64,000 bases of DNA, from contig NW_019211454.1 in the NCBI RefSeq assembly GCF_002443255.2, forward strand, positions 11,802,248-11,866,247, read 5' to 3'. Position 1 is the first letter of the stretch; every line of letters starts with the position of its first letter. A program made the translations under genes and the position numbers. Of this stretch, positions 12,782 to 26,231 are shown in pieces. The DNA is from Varroa destructor. Lineage: Eukaryota; Arthropoda; Arachnida; Mesostigmata; Varroidae. The notes beneath the pieces are model-generated. The model was not told the origin of the DNA. It ran no database searches and saw only the letters and a list, made by a program, of their open reading frames with translations.

Positions 12782-15700
12782 CACGTACGGTAATTTGCAC
12801 TTCAACAGCAGTAGAGATCCCTGGCAGTCTCGTCACCGACAATCTGACTAACTGTTATTTATTGACTGATTGAATTATCGGTCAGTTACTGGCCCATAAG
12901 GAAGCATAAAGCATTGTGAATAGTTTGTCATATGTTAGAAATCACGCACCTGGGGACTTTCACAAACTAAGCCATTGGGCCGCAGAGACTTCATTTACTT
13001 TACTATATGATGCCTCTTTTAATGCCCGCCTTTACTTTTAAATCTATCAGCAAGCTATCAAAGAGCACGCCATCTATATCCTATATTAGAATAGGCAGAA
13101 GAGAAAGCCCTAGATAGGATCCATCACAACAGTCAGCTGTGTCATAGCGTACTCTTGTCAGTCACAGTGTGATGGCGCCCTTCTGCGACTCAACTACTGG
13201 ACAGCAGCAGCGAATAAAAGGTGATATAATGCCAAACATCTATAACAACTTGCCATCTAAATAACAACATAGCACAATACCTTTCCTTCGTTTAGCTATA
13301 CACCATTTAGCGTTACAAAGAAAATTACATTCCCTAATGCTTTACTACTCACCTCCTGCTGTTCTATTTAATTTCACATTTAAAGACCTACGCCTCCATG
13401 GCGTAAATTTACCCTTTCAATAGAGCACTCGGATCTCAATTGCACCCAGCATCTGTAGCTTTTACGTACAGACTATTTTCCAACGGGAAAATAATTCGAA
13501 CAGTCACATTCTCTAAATATTCATATACAGAAATGCAGTAGCTGACTTATTCCAGGATAACGTCCCGTTCGTCAAAATGGCGCCAGTTCTCGCGCTTTTA
13601 TCGGCCATCCGGCTTTCCAACGTTCACCTATGATGTCAATTTAAGGCGACTGCAGGATAGTGCAAAACATTTGCTTACCACATACGCCTTTGTCCAACCG
13701 TAACGATTATCACAACTCAATCTATCATTCTTCTCGACGATACTATCATATCCCGTACTAGCCCTTTCTGTAATTTTTAAATTCTCAAATTTTTCTCTTC
13801 GTAAAACACAAATTAGCGTCGATAATTTATTACAAGCGTATCCTGCTGATAATCGAATGCGCAACTTTCCGATAGTCACGCTATTCCACAACGGTTCCTA
13901 GTGACTTGCAGGTTGCCCGTTAGCTTAAATTAGTCAATCAGTAGTTTTGCAATGGACAGCTCCCGTCTGGTTGAGACACACTATCTTTCACGCAAACACA
14001 GTAGCTGAAGCGGCCGTTTCCATAGCAGCTTAACGACGTCATTATGGCTTGTGCATATATATCTTTGTATACAAAGCAGAGGCTGAGTATGGGACGCGCT
14101 CTGGAACGGCAAACTGCAGACATCCATCGACAAAGACGAATGAGGAACAAAGCAAACCAATCGTGCAAGTCGTGAGTGTTGTTGTCGCGAAGTCGCCGGA
14201 GGAGGGAAACAGCGGCCCAGCAATAAACGGAGAGTGTGCCCTTTGCATAGAATACGAGCGTGATATAAGCTAAGACAAAATAGAACCAAATCGGAATGGC
14301 TAGTTCAGACGGAGTAAGGTGAGAGCAAGAAGTCTAGGGCCCCCGCCGGCTCTGAAGTTTTATGGTCCATTGGTTGAGGTCCTAAACGCCTCGGCGATTA
14401 CTATCGTTGATGCAGCCATGTCCCTTTGTGCTGATGTATATTAACGTATAGAAAAGCTTTCCCTATCTGGTGTGAGGCTCCGGGCCGGTTTGCGGAACCA
14501 GTCGAATAAATGTGGACCTGCATAGACAGTGACCACAGTGGAGGCACTTAGATAGGCTAGGGTCTGTGCACAAGCCCAAGCAGGCCTATACACACACGAG
14601 CAGAGGGTAGGCCTAAGTGGAGAAAGATGGAAAAGCATACAGCCGTAAACTAGTTAAGCAATCATGAGCGATCGGAGCCCATAGATTATCTAAAATTTGA
14701 AGGATCACGAATACCAAGCCCACAGCCAAATGGCAACGCCTTCAACGGAATAAAAGACTGCTTCTTTGTCATGGATCATTTAGTAACAACGGCCTTCTGG
14801 TGATGACAATGCCAGTAATAAGGGTGCTAATAACAATAGCAATATGAAAAGAAAAGTGTCATTGGCATCTGATTCGATAGTTGCTCAGGTCATAAATTAG
14901 TCGCTACCTGATGGAAAAAATTGATCTGCCGTCTAGTAAGGTCGGTTAGATTACTGAATTGATTTATGGGGTAAAAAATATGCAACTACGATCAAGGCTA
15001 GATCTTCAACGCAGATTAATATTTGTCTAGGTAGCAAGGGAGACCCTCAAAATGTCAGCTGACTTCTTCAAACTATCGCCTCACCCTGTACATGTGCGCT
15101 GTGCTAAATATGGTTATTGTTAATATGATTAGATTTCCACCTTCTTATACGATACTGACTTAGTGCAACTGTTTAACAAATGACTTTCACTCCTCAAATC
15201 TATTTTCATTTTTATCCACGCAGTTCCATTGATGCATGGCCTACCGTCAGTTGATACTCAAAAGCAATTACCTTGTGCCTGCGGATACAAATCAGAATAA
15301 TAAATAGGAACACGGAATCAATATGCTTTCGTACTACATTAATTTGTGAAAGTGGTTGATGCAAGAAGTATCATTAAATATCACTTGATGTTCATCTGTG
15401 ACGTCTGCCCGTCTACATATGATGCATGGTTACTATATTCCAGGCGACATGGAGCTCCTGGCTGGCTTGCGTCTGTTATGGTACCGCTTAGCCCCGCCTC
15501 GTACTTTCAAGTTGTGCGCGGACGTTTGATACTACAATAGCCCACAGGCAACACTGACGTCCCTTCGACGCTGGTCTGCGGCCAAAGTGAATTTTCACAG
15601 CATCAGCCTATGCTAGTGCCATCTGAGTCAACATGTCTAGGCAGCCAATGTGCAAAGTAGGAAGCAGTCGCGGTACCCTATTGCGTCGAGCCTACGATTG

Positions 15701-18700
15701 GCAGGTACCGTACAGAAACACGGTCATAGCGAGTATTACGTCTATATTTTGAAGGGTGCATCGCATGCGCCTCTTACGGCAATCGCCTCCCCCGTAGATA
15801 CCGTGTAGCGTATACAATGTACGACAACGATGAAGCATTTCAAAAGCTGTTTGAGGGAGTGACTAACATCACCTGTTTGGCTATAAAACGGACACGATTT
15901 GAGAAAGTGATTAAGCAGAGGATAGCGTATTAAATAAAGAACAATATTGAATAGGAAAAGGAACTGATACATTTTTGTGTCCACGTAATAGATGTAAGGT
16001 TTAAAATACACTGCTTGTTCATTGCTCCTTTTCCCTAATCACATGATTCGGTGATGGGTATGTATTTTATTCCATTCGTTTGCTGTACGCCTCTTGCAGC
16101 CACTTCGTTTGAGCTACAAAATTTGATCTTGAGTTTAGGTTCTACAATAGAGCGTGCCCAGCAGCAAATCATGCAACGCTTTGACACTGCCTGTTCGTCT
16201 CCGTTCCCTGAAACCACTTAGCAAAGGTAGAGTATTACAGCAAGGCGAAGAAACTGAAATAACTTGCTTAGCTACACATAAAAATAAGATTCTTGATTCA
16301 AAGGACGCGCTCGCCTCAGCCACTTTTAAAGGCGCTATTCCGACACAAGCGCTTGCATTTAAACCACTATGCACCTCGTATAAATAAGTAAAGTAATTTA
16401 TACTCCCGTAGAGTCCTCGCTGTTTAGGGAGTAAATATTCTAGGCTACTTTCAAAGCTTTTTTACGTTAGAAAAAAATATGAAATAAAACTAGTGGCGAA
16501 AATGTTTTTTGTGACTAAGCATACCCATTTTTGAGGGGCTAAACTGAGGATGACGTTTTATGACACTTAAAATATTTACATTAATAAACTTAGAAATTTA
16601 CAGGTAATGAAATGGCCGACAGTGCTCGTTGAGGCGCCTGGTAACTGTGGACGCAGTAGCGCGGACAAGTAACCTTCCAGAACGTAACACGTAAATAAAC
16701 TAGCCGACATGGGAGATGTTATTATGCGCCATTTACGACTAACTGGGTTCACTTTCCCGGAAAGTTCAAAGTAAAACGGTACGTAAATGCGCAGATAGTC
16801 AATCTGCTATTGTACACGCATTTCGATTACTTCATTACTGTTTTTACCCTGTACAATCTCAATTAAGTTATACAAAGTACCAACTGAGTTAACTTTCATC
16901 TGCTACATGGCACCTTGGACAGCATCATTGTCGAGTATTTATTTGTATGTTCAGCCTGGGTTTGTGTGTCAAACTAACTCATCAGGAATATTGACTTAAA
17001 CAAAAATTTAAAGTACATATCACTGTCATTACGAGCTGATCTCACAGGATGTTGGACGGCGTTTACTACTTTAAGGATAATAACGCATTTGACAGAATAG
17101 CTGTGCCCTAGAAACGCTTTGGCGGACATCGTGAAACGGGCCATAGTAGTAAAGAATAGGCGAACAGTGCTTCAAATCAAGATATTTTATCGGTCCACCT
17201 ATTTGTCTAAAGAGAATTATTTATGATGATGATTATTATCTTAGTTTTTTTTTGTGCCATCAATTTATGATGATTATGATATAAAGAACCTATGTAGACT
17301 GCGAAAAAAATTATATTTGCGAACGATCTTCGCCAAAACAGTAGAAAATTTCACGAACACCCTTTTCAGGCCTACACAAAAAACACATCGGGCGTTCTAA
17401 TAGAAATTATTTCTCTTATAGTTTGTTGTAGGGTCTTCTTTCGCTGAATATGAGTCATTTCAAGGAAACGCCTGAAAACTCCTAAAAGCTTTATCAGGTC
17501 CGTTTTAAAGTATCGAACTAACAACAAAATAGCGACGAATCAACAGTAGTACGTTAAGAATTAATAATAACAGAATTACGGGCTAGTTGACACACAGATA
17601 TAAGATCCCTGTTTCCGAATCGCAAGGTGTACTGAAACATATCAGTGCAACACCCGAATCAGTAACCCGTTTCGGATATTAGGATGTAGTATATAGATGA
17701 TTTGTACTATTATATTGTATCATTCTTTCTGTAGCTTTCTAACTATGATCATTTTAAAGCTCTGCTGATTGTATTATCAATTTGAAAAGTACTAGGTAGG
17801 CTTAAGGACAAACATTCAGCAGTATCTTGGCAGAATTTTGCTAAGAGTCAATTTGTTATCAGTTATCTGGTGCTGTTGCACAAAAAGATTCGGCATAACG
17901 ATAACGAACCTTATCCGAGGCTTCATAAGGATGAAAAGAAAGTAATCGATATTTTCCAAGGTACTGGGTTGTTAAGCAGACGATAGCTAACGGTGCAGCC
18001 CTTGCAAAATAGTAATTTCTCTTTATAAACAACATCAAAACAAACAAGGTCTGGTTATCAAACGACGGGCCCCGTGGGATTATCGTAAACAGCTAGGAAA
18101 TTGACTACTTCTCGAGTTCTGCAAAAATAAGCGATTGCCCGACGTCTTGTTAGCAATACATTTGGCATGCGGGTGGACTGCTGCCCGCATGAAGGAGTCT
18201 TCTAATTTTTCGCAGTCACCTCTAAATCTCTAGCTGTTGTAAAACGTTCTTAAATAATTTAGAGATATCTATCGTAATAGAGTAGAATTGTTTATCAGTT
18301 GATTTGTTATTAATGGTTACTCTTAGCGAAAAGCTTAAAATTACTACGGGTGGAACGAGCAAATTTTCCTTTTTTTTTTAGTTGGTTTTTTGTTCACTTC
18401 AGTTCTGTCGAGAGCGTATAAGTCCCATGATAGTAACTGTAACCATAGCAATTGACGTTCCTCCTAGAACTGTCATAGGCATCTATAACGTTTAACCACA
18501 CGTGATATCTGTGACCAGGTGCCCAGGATAGAACCCAGAATGACTTAGAAAATTTAATTACTTTTACCACCTATGTAGCATCGATAATACCGAAACTCGA
18601 AATGCTACCTTTAAAGATACGTGTTGTGAACAATTACAGCCAGGACGAGTCGTGTTAGACGGGTGAGTTGAGTTCTAAGATATTTCGGCTTGTAACATCC

Positions 18701-19617
18701 GTTTACGTTAGATTCAGGTCTCTTGGCTAACATATATTATAATTTTTTTTTTTTTTTGTTTTATAACATATAGTAATCAATTATGATCATCACTCATGAA
18801 CTGGATCCCTGCTTAAAGCAACTAACTGCGTTAAAGTAGAATTTTAATTCAAGTCGAAAAATGATCCTACTGTTCACAGGGTGCAGTTAGCAGGGGCATA
18901 GCAGACCAGTTGACTAACGTTTTGAACGCGTCCTATGTACGAAAGCGAAGTACGACGATGATGGCAGTTATTGTAATTTTTTTTTTTGTTGTTATATTTT
19001 TGTTGGCATAATCACTTTCCAAAAAGATTCCGCCTCTCAACCTCGAAACGACGCCAGGAAAAAGAAATAACGAATTTGTATTATTTCTCTCTGAATGAAA
19101 GAACACTTGTTTTCAGAAGGTTGCGCATTGGCGGTCAAGAACTAGGTGACCAAAACCACTGTAGATACTATAAAGAACGATATTGATGTTCCAAAATGTT
19201 TTTATCGGAACTTTCACTATTAAGTTACTGCTGATGGAAATTGTCTGTATTATGCATGCGTTTTTCAGTTGATTAGATTTAATACAAATTGCTTCAAAAT
19301 AGTTCCTTTGGTATGGGTATAGTAGCGATTTCGTATACGTAAAGATCATCCTTTCCTCATGCAATAAATCCTTTTTACTACTGCTGGAAACGGAAATGAT
19401 GCTAACTGACCTAAGTAATAACTGTTTCTGTCCTTTCTTTATCTTTGGTTCGTAATCTACTTGGCTGAATCCGAAATATACGGAGCGAATTGAAGTGGGT
19501 CCTTTGAGAGCAACCCTTTGTCATTTACCCTCATACCCCTCATAGAAATTTTTCCGTCAATTATTAATTTTCAGTTCCATACTGCTACGGACTAGGAGAA
19601 CGAGCTCTCGTGTATGG

Positions 19618-19965
19618 TCAGCGTTTGTGTATGTACACGTATTGTAAATGTAGGGAACTGATAACCTTCTCAAGGCGATCTATTTTCACTAGCGACAATT
19701 TTCCAAGGGCAAGCTTGATGAAAGCGGGAGGGGACATATCAGTTAGCGAAATATTGTTCCTTTCGTCGGTTCTTTTCACCATACGACTTTGATCAATATT
19801 TAATATAAGGCCATTCGGTATCAGGCACGCGCCGGCTTGTTTGTAGATCAAGAAAGCCAACAAAGCTAGGAGAATAACGGCAACATGGGCTCTTTCCTCC
19901 TCTATGGGTAACTCAAAAGCTGGTAAGTTATTACTATTTTCTGGGAACCTTATTATTATTTTCAA
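19618..19965 (-). CDS. unrecognised ORF with one membrane-like segment
   Basis: A 115-codon frame on the minus strand. It has an acidic stretch (ELPIEEERAH), then a hydrophobic segment VAVILLALLAFLIYKQ that could span a membrane, then a charged region with MVKRTDERNN and a basic end. Codons are mostly purine-first, which favours coding. The start shown (TTG) is not a normal eukaryotic start, so if real it is an exon. On the opposite strand a clean GTAAGT donor (about 19923) follows ATGGGTAACTCAAAAGCTG, which would code an MGNSKA N-terminus suited to myristoylation; either strand could be the real one. No family is recognised. Confidence 0.25.
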   Translation of the reverse strand: MKIIIRFPENSNNLPAFELPIEEERAHVAVILLALLAFLIYKQAGACLIPNGLILNIDQSRMVKRTDERNNISLTDMSPPAFIKLALGKLSLVKIDRLEKVISSLHLQYVYIHKR

Positions 19966-21110
19966 CTACAGATACGGAAGGAAGGTTGCCTTTGGGTAGA
20001 ACAAACAACGTGATATATACAGGAACGATGCTTAAAAGGAAGGAGTTGCAACAGCAAGAGCCTATATACTATTAACTCAACAAAAATTTCCTAATATCTG
20101 TACTATTTAGAAGTTACTTGCGACCTTGGCAGAAATACTTTGTCCAACGACAAACAGGTTGTTTCGGACGATTCTCTTTAGATAAGTGTTTGAGATTTCG
20201 CCGATGATAAATCACTGAAAGTTTTTCCACTGATATCGCTTGATAATACATCTGAAATGCATTTGCCATCCGCCATTGGTGCATTGCGGTAGCTCTTGAG
20301 ATTGTTTATCTGTCTCCTTTCGGACGAGCGACGAGAATAACAGCCACCTTTATCGAAAGTGCTGCTGACGTTGCTATGGCGGGATGTTACGACGTAGAAG
20401 GACAATTGTAGTAGTAAAAATGGCCCTGTGGAACAACGTTCCGTATTCATATGTGTGTGTGGAATAGTGTTCCACATGCGATAGTCCTGCTGATGGTATC
20501 GGTAGAAAACACTGATCAGATCAATTTTCTTTCCTTCATCGGGGTACGCATCAACGCTATAGGTATGCGTGCTAGGACGGAATTATTCATAATAACTATT
20601 GTGCGTAGATCATATACGTTATCCATCTAATGGCATAAGAAGACGTTCGATCGAGCAATACTATTTAAGGATATTGACATGTAAAATAAAAGACACTTTC
20701 ACAGGAAAACCTTTGTGGCATAGCGAGCGTACTAGACACAAAGTCTCAATGGTTACAAGGCTGAATACGTCTAGATGAATGTTTCCGCATGCATTCATCC
20801 TATCGACAATAGACCCTAAAATATTATGTGAATTTTTGTTTCAAATACGTCGCTTCACCAAATACAGGCGAAAGTGCTGTTTTCGAAGCACGGTAATGGC
20901 ATCAGGCATTTCAATATTACAAGCTTAATTTTTGTTGAAAATTGTATCTACGAGTGATTTTTTGCTTGATCTTTGTGTGGTTGTCTGGCTTTGATAATAG
21001 GAAAAGGGTGCTACAGGTTTTGCACGGGTGAAGTGCAAATAAATTAAAATGGTTTCTAATAAAAGAAAAATCGCAGCGCTAGCTTAATTTTATTTACGAC
21101 GACCTGCAGA

Positions 21111-21135
21111 AACAACAACAACAACAACAACAACA
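21111..21135 (+). repeat. (AAC)n microsatellite
   Basis: Eight AAC units in AT-rich noncoding sequence. Confidence 0.92.
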
Positions 21136-22788
21136 TCTAGCCTCGAAGTTAGTTCAAATTATATTTCTAAAAAAAACATTGTTATAAGTGATCTTAGTTC
21201 TGTTAAAAAATATATGCTATATACATTTTTAAAACAAACATTAATGATCAGTAATTTCAAACATAATTAGAATAGTGTTTTGTTATTGATGTTTTTTTTC
21301 TGTTTTTTCAATTTCTGTTTGTGTCTCATCCGTAATGGAAAAACATAAATGAGTAGAGTAAAAATTTTTTTAAGGAAACATTTATAGAATTGATTTTGCA
21401 CTCTATCGCGTATAGTATTGCCCATTCGAATAAAATTAGCACTTATAAATTTCTATTTTTAATAGCTGACTCTTTGATGATTTGCCGTATACGTATACGA
21501 CTAGAGTCAATCTAGAAATTTACAGAACTCGATGTTCTTGCATCCAAAGCACGGCCGAAAACTCTACCTTCTTGAGTCTGCCTTGCTCAAGATGGCTATC
21601 TTCTCAGAATGACTTTCTATCTAATTCGATAAAATAACATCGTATGATTTTCGCTAGGTACGAAGAAGTTAGTTCAGTCAATTTTAGAAACCATCTTTAT
21701 AGAATACGAAGGATCCTAAACAGCTCATTTATGTCAATGGTCGCCAATAACTATATAATTATTACTCTCGAATCAAATTTGCTATTTTTTGACTTTTCCT
21801 GCTGCAGCAGCAAAACCAAGCGTTGTCTCTCGCGCCAGTTCGCTCTGTGCCAGAAGCTGCGTCTGAAATTAAATCGATAACATTTGTACTCACTCGGCGT
21901 GGTATGACCTCCTATCTCGGTGAGGTCGCCATTTCTCTGTCAGCGATAACCTTCAAGCAGACGCCGACGAGCGCGGCAGTACTCTAATACATTATTTAAT
22001 GTCGACCAGCACGATAAAAAGCTATGTTGTGGTGAGTTTATGGCCCACGTGGCTTATATATCAAATTAAATTTCTATATATCTAGGACTTATGAAAGACT
22101 TACGATTTAAACGAAATCGGTTTACTGATTTTTAGAAAAGAAAAAGGCCATTCGAGGCCCACGTAAGATCCTCGGCAATGTTGTAACTATGGTCACTTCT
22201 CGTACGGTTCATAGTTGCTATATCTGCTGGTTTGAATTTGCTTCACGAATCTCTGATATCTTTTAATTCTGAGTGAGATACCGACGCCGATACTATAGAA
22301 CATCTCTGCATAAATCGCGTACGCGGACCGGCACGTCACCGTAACTTATTTCACGGAAATATTTGTTACACAAAAGTATCATTGCTGTGAAACATTTGTG
22401 TGCAAGTCATAAGCATGTTATACCACGGTCCTTCTGAAGTAGAAGCTATGGCAAAAGATACAAGAAGCAAGTGGGTTACCCAAGGTTGCTAAGGGTGCGG
22501 GTGTGAATGATACAGAGAGGGTGCTTTACTTTACTTTAGAGTTACTTTAAGCTATAAGCCACAGCAAGGAAAGAAAGGAAGAATGCTACCAACACGCTAG
22601 CATTGTTCGAGCCACATATCGAAAGGCTATGTGGTTGCCTAACTGCGAACGTCCAACGGCTTACCTAATAGTGCCCAAAAAAGCTCTAGAGTCAAAAGCT
22701 GTGAAGCATTACAAGCCGAGACCCGGGTAGAGGACTTTTAACTGCTTAGGGAAATTGCAGGAAGTAGTTGACCGGTTCGCTATTGCAG

Positions 22789-22926
22789 CCAACAGGGGTA
22801 ACAATATGCCCAGTACTTGGCAAGCCGTTACTCTCCTACCTCTTTTTGCAAGACATCGGCTTCCGCACCCACGGCCCATCTTCTACACACGTGGAGAACT
22901 TTTCACTCGAGACCGACGAGAGCAAG
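22789..22926 (+). CDS. possible internal exon, unrecognised
   Basis: The acceptor ctattgcag and donor AGCAAG|GTTAGG bound 46 codons in phase 0. Third positions are unusually rich in C/G, especially over DIGFRTHG and the stretch ending ETDESK, in contrast to the AT-rich surroundings. It also contains TICPVLGKPLLSYLFLQ, a hydrophobic run. Another frame is open too. No neighbouring exon was found, so it may be a relic or an isolated exon of a long gene. Confidence 0.25.
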
Positions 22927-24019
22927 GTTAGGGCCGAAATTAATTCTAGTGAATAATAGATGGACTACGACTGGATAAAACTGAAAAACATGAAAAAAAA
23001 AAAAAGATTATACTAGCTCATCTAGAAGTTATAGAATATACCAGAAGGGTTTCAGTAAATTTAGGTTTTTCTTTTATATTGGCCATGTTGGCTGGCACTC
23101 CCAATAGACCAGAATCGCAACGTTTGCTGCTTTTAGTGCCTTTCCCGGAGTAAAAAAGGCCAGTTTATGAGATTTATGCGCAAGTGGCTTTGCCCGATTA
23201 TTACACTGAGTTATGCAAGTCGAGTTTCATTACCCAAAACGTTTGTCTTGCGGAGTATAAAAATGGCATTACGCTCTATTTCTCAATCTGATAAGTGCTA
23301 TTTGAAATAACATGAGACTCGTCAGCTCTTGAGTCCATTTCACCAAATATTTCTTCAAGCTCACTAACACGGTTAACCTAATTCGGCCTAGATTGTGCAT
23401 CAGAACGCACTTCTGCCTACCTCAGAAAGATACAAAGAATGATGAGCTTTTCTTGCCTTGACTTAAGAAATAAATTTTAATAAGCTCTCGCCATATTAAA
23501 AAGGGCAGGCGTCCTCAATACAGATAGAATTAGCAGTTACAGCCTAGAAAATAAAAAATATATAATACCAGTAAGTAATTCTATTTAAATTTCATTGGAC
23601 ATCCGTTGAGTTAAAAAAGTAAGCAGGTCGGTTAGTTTCTCTACCGCAATATCGCACGTTTTTAAGCTACGTTTACACATGACAGATACTGATACCTTGT
23701 GAGTTACGCTGGACAGCGTGAGATAGGGTTACAAGGTGGAGCGTATCTCAGCATTTGTGAAACAAAAAGCACGAAAGAGTGCAAATTTGATAGAAACGTA
23801 ATTTTCAGTATTATGTCCTATCAATCTATATAAGTACTTAGGTAGGTAAGTAGCCTAATAAACTAATGTACCCTTTATTATTATTTTCTGCTTAATAAAT
23901 TAAGGAAAAAGGTCCCGCGCTTTATTACTGTACAGAAAACATCATATTTTTTTTATTCCTGTGGCAATAGGTACACATGTAAGTTATGTATACCTCGACA
24001 TTGTTCACGATTTTCTGTT

Positions 24020-24795
24020 ACGTGTTAACCAATTCATTTATTCGTTCTCGCCAGAAATTTTCAGGTTTGGTGTTTAAAAGCTTGTCCAGCTAGGTCCTGA
24101 GGCCTTTTTTACTGTTAAATATGCAGTTCCTAACTTCGTTTGCTGGCTGACGACGAATATTGAGGATACAGCAAAACCCGCACTAGAAGCCCAAAAGGGC
24201 AGCTTCGACAATGTCTGCCGTGTGTAGCCTCGAGTTCTCGTGGAGCAGAATGAGTTTATCTTATCTGTCGGGTCTTTCGTTTCGAGTAACCTAGTTGATT
24301 CGATGCATTTGGACCAAATAGAAGTTGTCAGGCTTTCGCAGGGAGTCAGGCTTATGCATTTCCGCTAGGCACAAAGCATAATCTTTTTTGGATGAAATCT
24401 AATTGCACCCTGAACCTCAGCTGCTTTGCTGGAGCTACTCACTCCGAGTTTTAATACCTGTTGACGTACAAAGACTACTTCTTATCACCAGTTATAATCC
24501 TGTGCAAAAATCGGTCACTATGATTGCTACCGATTGAGATTTTCAGATATAAAATTAAGCGGTAATAAGCTTCAGAATGTTCGTAATGTATCCAAGCTCC
24601 AAGTTCCTGCGGAAGCCAAAAGGACTTGTGTCGTTAAACGATAGTCTTGAGGGTGCTGTCCATTTCTGCACCAATTCTGGAACTGTTTATCGGCTACCCT
24701 CCAAACGTGCCTTCAGATAATTACCATCAAAATCAGACGGTCAGTCCTAGCGGAGGGGTCCTCCAGGTCCCATCTTTAAACCATTCCTTTTAGAG
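24020..24795 (-). pseudogene. mariner transposase pseudogene
   Basis: Remains of the DNA-cleaving transposase, which used a DDD catalytic triad. The first Asp survives in TGDKK; the second, in the family's HDNARPH, is replaced by Glu in HENSRLH; the region of the third (SPDLAPSDYH) is too degraded to read. At least three in-frame stops and several frameshifts break it. Confidence 0.75.
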
Positions 24796-24969
24796 CAGTC
24801 CTTTTAGCGGAAGTGCCGTTACCGTGCACAAGATAAATTATAGCGTTTTAGTCCTGGAGAAACGCACAGGACAAAACCTGGAGCATCCGCCATTAAGTCA
24901 TTCCTTTGAACTGAAGTTATACTCGCAATATGATGGTACACTAGTAGAGCGTTTTCGATATATCAGAAG

Positions 24970-24991
24970 AAAACAACAACAACAACAACAG
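24970..24991 (+). repeat. (CAA)n microsatellite
   Basis: About six CAA units inside the 5' part of the mariner relic. Confidence 0.9.
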
Positions 24992-26193
24992 CTGAGAAGA
25001 AGTAGGAGAAGTAAGTTAGCCTTATAAAGAGTATGGGAATTTTCTTTCGGACCTAATAGTTCCGGTATCTACATCATTAATTTTCATTCAATCAGTTATT
25101 CATCGTATAAAGTCACCCATTTCCGTTAATGTTTTTTTTTTAGCACTGGCAGTCCGCCTACACCCAAATGTCTAGACAGCTTGTCAAACGAAGTTAGGAT
25201 GCGGAATGATGCTGACATAGATATGGATATACGATAATCGTATCTACTCGCCAAAAAGTAAACTTAACATTTAAATTTGTGCCTTAAGTTAATCAAAATA
25301 TCCACTATTTTAGTTGTCTGGTGACGTATATCTAGTCAGGTGTACAACAACTCGAAAAGTATCGTAAGCTTATTGCAGAGAGAAAGTTCAGAAGAAAATA
25401 AATCTAGTTCATGGCTTAGTAAAGTTAATTTCGACGTGTAAATAAATAATTCACACTTAGGCCAAGCAGAGTTTATACAAACTGGGCAAAGTATATTAGA
25501 AACTTGTAAGCAATCGATCTACTAACTGGCTTGCCAAGTGCTAATATTTGCTCATTTCATAGAACCTGAGAAAAATTAGCAGAAGGTTTTTTCGTACCTA
25601 ACCTGTCGAGATATGATTCCATTTTCATACAGTAGAGTCATCTATTTTTCATCGAAATCATCAACATCACACCTCAACTATGAAATCAAGGATTATTTTA
25701 TTCTTACTTACATTTTCCACAATGCTCTTTCAGGCAGTCAAGATAAACTAAAATGTGTTTCTGAACATTTTTAAAATAGTCGTTCATTCTGTGTTTTAAA
25801 TGCGGTTTATGTAAAGAAATGCTGAGTCTGTTATTTGTATTATGCTTGTAACAAGAGATAATGAATTACGGTTTTTGATATGCGCCAGCTCTAGCTAACA
25901 AGTGTGATCAATGTGAATGTTTTTGTGTTTGAAGCACAAAAGACTAGCTACAAAACTGGTACTAAACTTTTCATTATAAAGAAGGGCTTTTCAGCTGATT
26001 TAATAGAGCATCTTTTCCTAAGACATTGATTATTAACTCCGATTTTGGCTACCTTTTCTAGAATATAGAAGTTTCCTTTTTTTTTTGCCAACAGTTATTT
26101 ATAAACGAACACGCTTTTAAAAAATTCTAATTTTAAACTAAGTAACTTCCTTAAAAAGCGTATGGAACGATATGGAATTAAAAAAGTATGGAA

Positions 26194-26231
26194 AACTATA
26201 TTGTTTCCGCGTAAGCGGAAACAATATAGTT
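26194..26231. repeat. perfect hairpin, 17-bp arms
   Basis: Arms aactatattgtttccgc and gcggaaacaatatagtt around the loop gtaa. The similarity continues imperfectly outward (tatgg / ccatta) with two extra A bases on the left. Confidence 0.92.

Larger units (their letters stand above)
12782..23837. other. gene-poor stretch upstream of the SULT gene
   Basis: No gene is recognised in about 11 kb. GC-richer patches occur near 14.05-14.6 kb, where several frames are open by composition; this might hold a promoter or 5' exon for SULT or an unknown gene, and a plus-strand GTGAGA donor lies near 14.32 kb. Exon-like frames at 19618-19965 and 22789-22926 are listed separately. I found no tRNA B-box or rRNA similarity. 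Confidence 0.6.
23838..25056 (-). mobile_element. decayed mariner-like transposon
   Basis: Read on the minus strand with frame changes, the segment follows a mariner transposase in order. It shows RWDLEDPSARTDR (24.72-24.79 kb; family GDxxLEDxPRSGRP), LGAWIHYEHSEAYY (about 24.54-24.61 kb; LGxWVPHELSE), RIITGDKK (24.48-24.51 kb; RIVTGDEKW), HPKKIMLC (about 24.37-24.39 kb; HPKKVMLCVWWD) and ILLHENSRLHTA (about 24.21-24.26 kb; xxHDNARPHT). It ends with TKPENFWRERINEL near 24.03-24.07 kb (SKPxxFWxRGIxKLP). Stops and frameshifts show it is dead. The ends are guessed from TTAGGT-like termini at 23838 and 25056, about 1.22 kb apart, close to a usual mariner length. Confidence 0.78.

Noticed and set aside
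12501..12873. Plus-strand frames of 71-116 codons
   Set aside because: Antisense shadows of SULT exon 1.
14042..14289. Four overlapping frames on both strands
   Set aside because: Open because of local GC richness; no frame shows a family motif.
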